Positions 1 to 5,356 of a stretch of DNA of 6,568 nt are shown in pieces. The translations under genes and the position numbers were made by a program. The DNA is from Campylobacterales bacterium. Its GTDB lineage: Bacteria > Campylobacterota > Campylobacteria > Campylobacterales > SZUA-545. The DNA is taken from NCBI GenBank assembly GCA_025800305.1, contig JAOXRY010000240.1:1-6568 (forward strand). The letters are read 5' to 3'. Position 1 is the first letter of the stretch, and each line of letters starts with the position of its first letter. The notes under the pieces are model-generated. The model had not been told where the DNA came from. It was given only the letters and a program-made list of their open reading frames with translations, and did not search any database.

Positions 1-13
1 CTAGTATCTCTTT

Positions 14-502
14 ATGGAAAATGTATACGTAGATAAAAACTTTGTCAGTGAAATAAGCCAAAAGGCAGAGGAAAGTCCTCGAAATAGGATGAATTTTAAC
101 TTTCACAAATCTGAAGAAGATCCAATCCAAAGATTTGTCAACCATATGTTGCCAACAACCTATGTGACTCCTCATAAACATCCACTTGGAACTGATATAG
201 AAACCTTTGTGATTTTAAAAGGTCATGCTGTTATGGTGACTTTCACAGAAGATGGAGAGATAAAAGATCTCTATGAGTTAGATCCAAAGCAGGAGAATTT
301 TGCTGTGGAGATTAATGCTAGAGAGTTTCATACTTTGGTTGTTTTAGAAGAGAGTAGTTTTTATGAAATCAAAAGAGGTCCTTATGACCAAGCTATAGAT
401 AAAGAGTTTGCTTCTTGGGCTCCTTTAGAAAGTGACGAATTAGGGCTTGTATATCTTGAGGAATTAAAGAGTAGGGTTAAAAGAAGAATTAACCCTATTT
501 AA
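14..502 (+). CDS. WbuC-type cupin-fold metalloprotein
   Basis: A 162-residue protein that resembles the WbuC family of single-domain cupins, often found near surface-polysaccharide genes; the reaction is unknown. Seen here: the N-terminal family signature (SPRNRMNFNFH, about residues 21-31, then DPIQRFVNHMLP, 36-47); cupin motif 1 with H54, H56 and E63 followed by FVILKG; cupin motif 2 with H106 in EFHTLVV; and the late RGPYDQ (121-126) and WAPLES (135-140) elements. The three histidines and the glutamate are the expected metal ligands, so the site looks intact. No signal peptide or membrane segment, so it is probably cytoplasmic. The ATG at 14 is the first possible start after an in-frame TAG at 2-4. 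No clear Shine-Dalgarno lies before it, so it may be translated by coupling to a gene ending just outside the window. It converges on the ChaN-like gene with a single base between the stops. The family call is fairly sure; the role is not. Confidence 0.85.
   Translation: MENVYVDKNFVSEISQKAEESPRNRMNFNFHKSEEDPIQRFVNHMLPTTYVTPHKHPLGTDIETFVILKGHAVMVTFTEDGEIKDLYELDPKQENFAVEINAREFHTLVVLEESSFYEIKRGPYDQAIDKEFASWAPLESDELGLVYLEELKSRVKRRINPI
472..497 (+). terminator. Hairpin inside the 3' end of the cupin gene, possible terminator
   Basis: TAGGGTTAA (472-480) and TTAACCCTA (489-497) form a perfect 9-bp inverted repeat around an 8-base loop. G471, A470 and G469 could extend it by wobble or A-T pairs with T498-T500. 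It lies within the last ten codons of the cupin gene and ends just before its stop. The downstream T run is broken (TTTAAATTACTTTTTC), so termination may be weak. As a symmetrical hairpin it could also slow transcription arriving from the converging gene. Confidence 0.45.
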
Positions 503-503
503 A

Positions 504-1430
504 TTACTTTTTCTCTTCTTTTTTATAGAGAAAAATGCCATTGGCTCTTTGGGGATCAATTGTAGTTTTTTGTTTTTGATCTATTTGGTGATTGGTAAAA
601 ATATAGTAAGGAAGATTGGAAAGTCTTGCGAATCTTAAAGGGATTCCTAGTCCATATTCTACGTGCATAGCTCCTGCAAAAACAATCAGTTTATCCTTAT
701 TGGTTTTTAGAACCTTTTTTCCTATCTTATAACTTTCTTGTGCCATGTAGCTATCCCATGTGACTTGAACACGATACATTCTTTCACTACAAGACTCTTT
801 GGTTTTTGTTTTCATTTTATGGCAGTGATTGAAATAGGGCATGACTAAAGATCTGTGTCCAGAAACTTGAAGATCTAAAGAGTCGTAAAACGCCTTTTCT
901 TTTGAAGACATTTCATTAAATTTTCTTAAGGAGATCTTTTTTCTATCTTTTTTACTTATATTAACTCCATAAAGTCTTCCTCCACTATCTCTTACACTTT
1001 CATAAAGTGGAGAAACAAGATCCCATCTGTGTCTAGTAAACTTATCCCACTCTCTTTTTGTCTTAAGGGTTTGAGTATCAATTTTTTTATCTGTAAACTC
1101 TTTTAAAAGTGAATTGTGTTCAGGTGTAAACCATTCATTTGCTAGATGAATTTTATATCCATTCTTTCCCAATTCATCTAAAAAGCTTTTGAAAAACTCA
1201 TGGGTTTTTTTTGTGTCGTGGTCATCTCCTACAAAAATAACAGGATATTGTTCTACCTCTTTCATTAGAGCTTTTAGATCTAGCTCTTTTCCTTGTTTAA
1301 GAGAGAAAATAGTTTTATCTTTTTGTTGTTTAGGCTGGATAGTGTGTTTTGGGTCTAGTTTTATAGAAGTTGAACACCCTGAAAGTAATCCTAAAAATAT
1401 TATTAAGGTTGTAGTGTAAAAAAGTTTCAT
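504..1430 (-). CDS. ChaN-like haem-binding lipoprotein (Cofac_haem_bdg family)
   Basis: A 308-residue predicted lipoprotein of the ChaN family, whose Campylobacter jejuni member is an iron-regulated lipoprotein that binds haem as a dimer and is thought to aid haem-iron uptake. Seen here: a signal peptide with lipobox LLSGC (Cys19); VIFVGDDHDT (about 64-73), the family's early acidic/histidine motif; NEWF (98-101); HRWD (134-137); QVTWDSYMA (222-230), matching the usual Q-W/T-W-D-x-x-MA segment; and FAGAMHVEYGLGIPLR (251-266), the strong C-terminal signature. The length is typical of a full family member. The start at 1430 is supported by AAAGGAA (1435-1441 on the + strand) four bases upstream and by the complete signal peptide. 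A near-consensus Fur box lies just upstream, so repression by Fur when iron is plentiful is likely. No haem transporter genes are in the window. I did not assign haem ligands from the sequence alone. Confidence 0.88.
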   Translation of the reverse strand: MKLFYTTTLIIFLGLLSGCSTSIKLDPKHTIQPKQQKDKTIFSLKQGKELDLKALMKEVEQYPVIFVGDDHDTKKTHEFFKSFLDELGKNGYKIHLANEWFTPEHNSLLKEFTDKKIDTQTLKTKREWDKFTRHRWDLVSPLYESVRDSGGRLYGVNISKKDRKKISLRKFNEMSSKEKAFYDSLDLQVSGHRSLVMPYFNHCHKMKTKTKESCSERMYRVQVTWDSYMAQESYKIGKKVLKTNKDKLIVFAGAMHVEYGLGIPLRFARLSNLPYYIFTNHQIDQKQKTTIDPQRANGIFLYKKEEKK

Positions 1431-1447
1431 TAAATTCCTTTATTTTT

Positions 1448-1466
1448 GATAATGATAGTTTTTATC
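1448..1466 (-). promoter_or_regulatory. Fur box upstream of the ChaN-like gene
   Basis: GATAATGATAGTTTTTATC matches the classical 19-bp Fur consensus GATAATGATAATCATTATC at 16 of 19 positions, with the first ten and last five bases identical. One base outward on each side it remains symmetrical (TGATAA...TTATCA, 1447-1467). It sits 17-36 bases upstream of the ChaN-like start, where bound Fur would overlap the expected promoter; a possible -10 for that gene (TATCAT on the - strand, 1452-1457) lies within it. It is about 80-100 bases from the divergent lipoprotein gene, so effects on that gene are less certain. Confidence 0.8.
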
Positions 1467-1506
1467 AGAAATAACCTTAAGGGACTTTTACACTTTGAAT
1501 ACACAC

Positions 1507-1512
1507 TATAAA
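1507..1512 (+). promoter_or_regulatory. Possible -10 element of the Lcl-domain lipoprotein gene
   Basis: TATAAA at 1507-1512 differs by one base from TATAAT. It would place the transcript start near 1518-1520, giving a leader of about 30 bases. No good -35 is spaced correctly: TTTACA at 1487-1492 is only 14 bases upstream. Campylobacterota promoters often lack a clear -35. A second candidate, TATATAAAAT (1524-1533), would leave too short a leader to contain the Shine-Dalgarno site, so it is less likely. Confidence 0.3.
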
Positions 1513-1517
1513 CCTAC

Positions 1518-1545
1518 AATTCCTATATAAAATACAAAAGGAATT
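1518..1545 (+). repeat. Inverted repeat covering the Shine-Dalgarno site of the Lcl-domain lipoprotein gene
   Basis: AATTCCT (1518-1524) is the exact reverse complement of AGGAATT (1539-1545), with a 14-base AT-rich loop between. The right arm contains most of AAGGAA (1538-1543), the ribosome binding site five bases before the ATG at 1549. A transcript starting at or before 1518 could fold so that this site is paired. The stem is only 7 bp and AT-rich, so it would be marginally stable. Chance is a real alternative. Confidence 0.3.
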
Positions 1546-1548
1546 AAA

Positions 1549-2832
1549 ATGAAAAAGAATATCTTACTTTTACTGACAGTAATTATTGTTCTATCGGGTT
1601 GTAAGCCCGAAGAAAGAGAGACTACACAAGAACCTGTAGTTCCAGCAAATACAGTCACAACTGTTGCTGGTAGTTTTAATGTTGTAGATACGGGACAAGT
1701 AAAATGTTTTAACTCTTCTTCTGGTGTAGAAGTGGCTTGTTCAGGTGCTGGTTATGATGGAGACTATATTGGTAATCAACCAAGTTATTCTGTTAGTGAT
1801 GATATTGTTACAGACAATGTTACAGGGCTAATGTGGACAAAAAGTAGTGATTTAGATAAAGATGGAGTTACTACTGATGTGGGAGATAAGAGAAGTCAAG
1901 AAGATAGTGTAAATTATTGTAGTAATCTTTCTTTAGGAGGATACGAAGATTGGAGACTTCCAGATATAAAAACTCTTTATTCTTTAATCTTATTTAGTGG
2001 AGAAGATCCTAGTGGGTATACAGGGCAGGATACTAACTCTTTGAATACTTTTTTAGATTCTAGTTTTTCTAGATCCTTTGGTGACAGTAGTAATGGTGAG
2101 AGACTGATTGATGGGCAATATGCTACTTCTACTTTGTATGTCTCTACTACAATGAATGGAGATAGGACTATGTTTGGTGTGAATTTTATTGATGGAAGAA
2201 TAAAAGGATATCCAACTTCTATGGGAGGAGAGGATAAACTTTTCTATGTTCTGTGTGTGAGAGGAAATACAAATTATGGTTTGAATAATTTTAAAGATAA
2301 TGGTGATGAAACAATTACTGATAATGGAACAGGACTAATGTGGCAAAAAAACGATTCCCAATCAACAAATTTTGAGAATGGAGTTTCTCAGTGTGAAAAT
2401 GCTTTAACAGGAGGCTATAGTGACTGGAGGCTTCCAGATGCTAAAGAGTTGGAAAGTATTGTAGATTATTCTAGATCTCCAGATACAACAAATAGTGCCT
2501 CTATTAATGAGATTTTTAAAGCAACTTCTTTTATAAATGAAGAAGGAGAAAAAGATTGGGGTTTTTATTGGTCAAGTACAACTCATAAAAACTATACAGG
2601 TAACGGAAGTAATGGCGTGTATCTCTCTTTTGGAAGGGCTTTAGGATATATGAATGGCTCTATTATGGATGTTCATGGTGCTGGTGCTCAACGAAGCAAT
2701 CATAAAGATGATTTATCACTAGGTGGTAGTAATTCTGCAACAGGAGTGAATGGAGCATATTATTACCATGGTCCTCAAGGAGATATTTTAAGATTAGATA
2801 ATATGGTCAGATGTGTAAGAAAAATCAACTAA
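1549..2832 (+). CDS. Lipoprotein with two Lcl C-terminal (DUF1566) domains
   Basis: A 427-residue predicted lipoprotein for the cell envelope. Seen here: a short signal peptide with lipobox VLSGC (Cys18), a Thr/Pro/Val-rich linker to about residue 42, then a short region with VKCFNSSSG and VACSG typical of proteins of this type. Two copies of the DUF1566 domain follow. Copy 1 (about 84-239) has VTDNVTGLMW, the hallmark DWRLPD (134-139) and a closing FYVLCVRG. Copy 2 (about 246-425) has DNGDETITDNGTGLMWQK, DWRLPD (292-297), YWSSTT (340-345), a Gly/Asn/Ser-rich stretch (349-403) and a closing MVRCVRK. This domain is named after the C-terminal part of the Legionella collagen-like adhesin, where it takes part in attachment; elsewhere its role is mostly unknown. 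The start has AAGGAA (1538-1543) five bases upstream. Paired cysteines (C53/C64, C124/C236, C282/C422) would suit disulfides outside the cytoplasm. A surface or periplasmic binding role is inferred only. Confidence 0.88.
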   Translation: MKKNILLLLTVIIVLSGCKPEERETTQEPVVPANTVTTVAGSFNVVDTGQVKCFNSSSGVEVACSGAGYDGDYIGNQPSYSVSDDIVTDNVTGLMWTKSSDLDKDGVTTDVGDKRSQEDSVNYCSNLSLGGYEDWRLPDIKTLYSLILFSGEDPSGYTGQDTNSLNTFLDSSFSRSFGDSSNGERLIDGQYATSTLYVSTTMNGDRTMFGVNFIDGRIKGYPTSMGGEDKLFYVLCVRGNTNYGLNNFKDNGDETITDNGTGLMWQKNDSQSTNFENGVSQCENALTGGYSDWRLPDAKELESIVDYSRSPDTTNSASINEIFKATSFINEEGEKDWGFYWSSTTHKNYTGNGSNGVYLSFGRALGYMNGSIMDVHGAGAQRSNHKDDLSLGGSNSATGVNGAYYYHGPQGDILRLDNMVRCVRKIN

Positions 2833-2856
2833 AAAAGGAGGGAAATCCTCCTTTTT
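2832..2856. terminator. Bidirectional rho-independent terminator between converging genes
   Basis: AAAAAGGAGG (2832-2841) pairs perfectly with CCTCCTTTTT (2847-2856) around GAAAT, giving a 10-bp stem with a G+C core and an A run on one side and a T run on the other. This works for transcripts from either direction. It overlaps the TAA of the Lcl-domain lipoprotein (2830-2832) and the TAA of the DUF4395 gene (2855-2857 on the other strand), so it fills the whole gap between them. Confidence 0.9.
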
Positions 2857-3385
2857 AATCAATCTTACAACTATCACCCATACAATTTGGTTTCTCTTCA
2901 GGCTCTTTTAAAAAACCAGCTTGAACAGTGTAGTAGTATAGTTTACAACCAATGCAAACACCAAAAGCTGTCTCAAGATATAGAAGAACAAAACAGATAA
3001 GGCATAAAAAGCAAGTGATGTTAAAGTAACTAGGATCCCCAACTAAAAAAAGTGAGAGAATAAAAACAACAACAGATAGTCCAAGACCTAAGCTCCAAGC
3101 GAAATGCTTTTGGATCGCTCCAATATGAAGTGGTTCTTGGTCTTCTACAAAGTCTTTTGCCAGATAGATTGTTGGTGCGTAGTTTAGGTTGATAAACACT
3201 CCAATAAAAAAGTTTATGACAAAAAATCCTGTAATGTATGGTAAAACATCGTAGTTTTTAATTACAAATCCATTGACAAAAGCAATCATTCCAAGAAGAA
3301 GTAAGATTCCAGCACTTCCTCTCATTACTCTTTCATCAACAACTTTATATCCGATTCCTTCTATATTTTCTCCAAATTGAAACAT
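2855..3385 (-). CDS. DUF4395 family integral membrane protein, cysteine-rich
   Basis: A 176-residue inner-membrane protein that resembles DUF4395, a family of unknown function. Seen here: about four membrane segments (roughly 24-42, 48-67, 96-115, 120-142); the family-like loop NYAPTIYLAKDF (68-79) and KHFAWSLGLGLS (93-104); and a conserved late motif FGVCIGCKLYY (141-151) with a CxxC pair (C144, C147). It also has C125, C128 and C131 in the last membrane segment and a C-terminal tail CMGDSC (C168, C173), seven cysteines in total. CxxC spacing suggests thiol redox chemistry or metal binding, but this is inference. The start is well supported: AAGGAA (3391-3396) lies six bases before the ATG and overlaps the stop codon of the upstream DUF389 gene, nine bases away, so translation is probably coupled. 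It is the last gene of the - strand block and ends in the bidirectional terminator. Confidence 0.8.
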   Translation of the reverse strand: MFQFGENIEGIGYKVVDERVMRGSAGILLLLGMIAFVNGFVIKNYDVLPYITGFFVINFFIGVFINLNYAPTIYLAKDFVEDQEPLHIGAIQKHFAWSLGLGLSVVVFILSLFLVGDPSYFNITCFLCLICFVLLYLETAFGVCIGCKLYYYTVQAGFLKEPEEKPNCMGDSCKID

Positions 3386-3390
3386 ATTTA

Positions 3391-3396
3391 TTCCTT
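3391..3396 (-). promoter_or_regulatory. Shine-Dalgarno site overlapping the upstream stop codon
   Basis: On the - strand the sequence reads TAAGGAATAAATATG: the TAA ends the DUF389 gene and its last two bases begin AAGGAA, which serves the DUF4395 start. This arrangement favours translational coupling, with ribosomes ending one gene and starting the next. Confidence 0.75.
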
Positions 3397-5308
3397 ATTT
3401 AATTATTAGTTTATTGACCACTTCAAGGGTGATCTTTTTATTTAGCTTTTCTTGGATTTTAGTTTTTATACTATCTAAACTATCTTTTTCCAGAGGTTTT
3501 GTTGATAGGACTTCAATTTCAACAATTGTCTCTTCTGATGAGGTTGTTGTTATTTTTATAGGGTTAATTTCCATTGTACCGTCTAGATGTTTAATCTCCA
3601 TATGAAATAGACTTTGTAAGTCACTATTTTGAATTAGTATGTTTTTAAAAGAGACATATAAAGGTATAGAAATGATAAAAAGCATAAGTCCTGTATAAAT
3701 TATTCCTTTTTTTGCCCTTTGAACGGGAGAGTATCCTAAGATTATAAAGGTAACAGAAGCTGCTAAAGTAATTCCAACAAGATTGGTAATAAATAGTAAA
3801 AAAGAGCCATAAATAACTTCCCAGTCTCCCCATCCAATACCAATTCCAGTAACACTTAGTGGTGGAACAAGAGCAACAGCAATAGCCACACCAGCTAAAG
3901 ATTTTCCTATCTCTTCTTTAGCATTGGCGTAAGCTCCTGCTATTCCTGAAAAAATAGCGACCATAAGATCTAAAATATTAGGATTAACTCTTCCTCTAAT
4001 CTCACTGGTCATACTCTCTAATGGAACAAAAAGTGTGTAGATAGAAGAGACCAAAAGAGCTGTGGCAATACCGTAAAAAAGAGTTTTTAAACTATTTTCC
4101 AAAAGGGATTTTTCAGAACGAATCACACCCATTGAAAGTGAAATCATAGGAGCCATTAAAGGTGCTAAAATCATCGCTCCAATAATAACTGGAGCAGAGT
4201 TTTGAAAAAGTCCTGTAGTAGATAGAAGAGTACTTAAAATCATCAACATCAAAAAGCTTGTTGAGACTTGGGCACTATTTCTAAGTCCTATAAAAAGATC
4301 TTTAAAATCATCTTCTTCAGCTTTTTTGAAAAAAGGAATATTTCCCTCTAACAATAGACTATTTATCTCTCCTTTTGGTAAGGATGTGACTTTTACAGTA
4401 TCTTTTTCTTCAATAGGAGTATCTTTTTGAAAACTTTGAAAGCCACTCTCTCCTAAGTGGATTTTTATCCCATCTTTTTTTATCTCCAGTAAGATCTCTT
4501 TTCCACTCATTGGTATCTTGTCATTGGTAAAATCTAAAGGAGTATTTGAGGTGATTTTTAAATAGGAAGTCTTAATAAATCCTAGACTTTTAGGTAGAGA
4601 TGTTAACGAAAATTTTTGATAAAAAAGAATAGATATTAAGTAGTAGAAATAGGAAAGAACACTAGCTGGTGCAAGGATAAAAGCGTTTAGCTTTCCATCG
4701 TGGATATTTAGATCATCACTTAAAGAAGAGCTACTAATTGAAGTTGTATGTTCAACAGCAATTACACCAACAGCAGCAGTTTGAACAGAGTGATCTTTTC
4801 CTGTAGTTAAACAGAGGCTTTTATAGTTGATATTAAATAGAGTTTTAAAAAAATTCTTTACTTTTTCATAGAGTGGGATATTTAAAAAGGTAGTAGAGTG
4901 AAATCCATACATCTCTCCTACATTCACCTTATTAAAAACAACCAAACCATTACAAAAAAGAAGATCTACAGGTGTTTTTAATTCAGTGTTTAGTCCATCT
5001 TCTATCGCTTTTGGAATCTCTTTAGAGATCCCATAACTTCTCATTCCATTGGGACATAGATGATTAGGCAAGATCCCAAAAGAAATTGAACTATTAAGAT
5101 AAGTATTGAAAACTTCTTTTAACTCATCATCACTAAGATAGGTAAGATAGTGGTCTTTTTCAAGAGAGTTAATAGAGTCTTTGTAATGAATTAACTCTGG
5201 TTCAACTTTGTAAGTTCCTCTAATTACCTCAATGGCAAACTGAAGCTCTGGATCATCTTCTAGTTTACCAATGAGAATATAGATTTTTTTATATGTCATT
5301 TCAAACAT
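3395..5308 (-). CDS. DUF389 (TIGR00341-type) membrane protein with degenerate lipid-kinase-like N-terminal region
   Basis: A 637-residue membrane protein. Residues about 335-555 are a DUF389 domain of the TIGR00341 type: LRNSAQVSTSF (342-352), then NSAPVIIGAMILAPLMAPMI (370-389), GRVNPNILDLMVAIFSGIAG (439-458) and AVALVPPLSVTGIGIGWGDW (477-496), with about seven hydrophobic segments. The family's function is unknown; transport has been suggested. Residues about 1-290 look like a diacylglycerol-kinase/YegS fold: FGILPNHLCPNGMRSYGI (77-94) lines up with the family's GILPLGTGNDFARxLGI, LSDDELKEV (58-66) with GGDGTxxEV, and HDGKLNAFIL (203-212) with the late DGxLDxxxL segment. The nucleotide-binding glycines and the GTxND residues are missing, so kinase activity is doubtful. 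The C-terminal tail (556-637) is hydrophilic. The start at 5308 has no clear Shine-Dalgarno; an ATG three codons later is an alternative. DUF389 is sure; the kinase ancestry is a probable inference. Confidence 0.85.
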   Translation of the reverse strand: MFEMTYKKIYILIGKLEDDPELQFAIEVIRGTYKVEPELIHYKDSINSLEKDHYLTYLSDDELKEVFNTYLNSSISFGILPNHLCPNGMRSYGISKEIPKAIEDGLNTELKTPVDLLFCNGLVVFNKVNVGEMYGFHSTTFLNIPLYEKVKNFFKTLFNINYKSLCLTTGKDHSVQTAAVGVIAVEHTTSISSSSLSDDLNIHDGKLNAFILAPASVLSYFYYLISILFYQKFSLTSLPKSLGFIKTSYLKITSNTPLDFTNDKIPMSGKEILLEIKKDGIKIHLGESGFQSFQKDTPIEEKDTVKVTSLPKGEINSLLLEGNIPFFKKAEEDDFKDLFIGLRNSAQVSTSFLMLMILSTLLSTTGLFQNSAPVIIGAMILAPLMAPMISLSMGVIRSEKSLLENSLKTLFYGIATALLVSSIYTLFVPLESMTSEIRGRVNPNILDLMVAIFSGIAGAYANAKEEIGKSLAGVAIAVALVPPLSVTGIGIGWGDWEVIYGSFLLFITNLVGITLAASVTFIILGYSPVQRAKKGIIYTGLMLFIISIPLYVSFKNILIQNSDLQSLFHMEIKHLDGTMEINPIKITTTSSEETIVEIEVLSTKPLEKDSLDSIKTKIQEKLNKKITLEVVNKLIIK

Positions 5309-5325
5309 CTTTATTTTTTCTAGAT

Positions 5326-5355
5326 TGTATAATAACTCTTAAAAAAGATAGTTAA
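5326..5355 (-). promoter_or_regulatory. Weak possible promoter before the DUF389 gene
   Basis: On the - strand, TTAACT (5350-5355) and TATACA (5326-5331) each match the sigma-70 consensus at four of six positions and are 18 bases apart. A start near 5319 would leave a leader of about ten bases, too short for a normal ribosome binding site, which fits the lack of one. The site lies in the 48-bp gap behind the metallo-hydrolase gene. In AT-rich DNA such matches are common, so this is tentative. Confidence 0.2.
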
Positions 5356-5356
5356 A

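Noticed and set aside
508..535. Inverted repeat TTTTTCTCT / AGAGAAAAA considered as a terminator for the cupin gene.
   Set aside because: It lies in lysine/glutamate codons of the ChaN-like gene, has a 10-base loop, little G+C and no following T run.
1189..1419. Open frame of 76 codons on the + strand.
   Set aside because: It is antisense to the well-supported ChaN-like gene, with no ribosome binding site and no recognisable domain.
1475..1482. CCTTAAGG, a perfect 8-bp palindrome in the divergent intergenic region, considered as an operator.
   Set aside because: Symmetry stops at 8 bp and it matches no known operator; it is too short to separate from chance.
3414..3605. Open frame of 63 codons on the + strand.
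   Set aside because: It is antisense to the C-terminal tail of the DUF389 protein, which has an intact frame there; no independent support.
3645..3833. Open frame of 62 codons on the - strand.
   Set aside because: It lies wholly inside the DUF389 gene on the same strand in another frame and resembles no protein.
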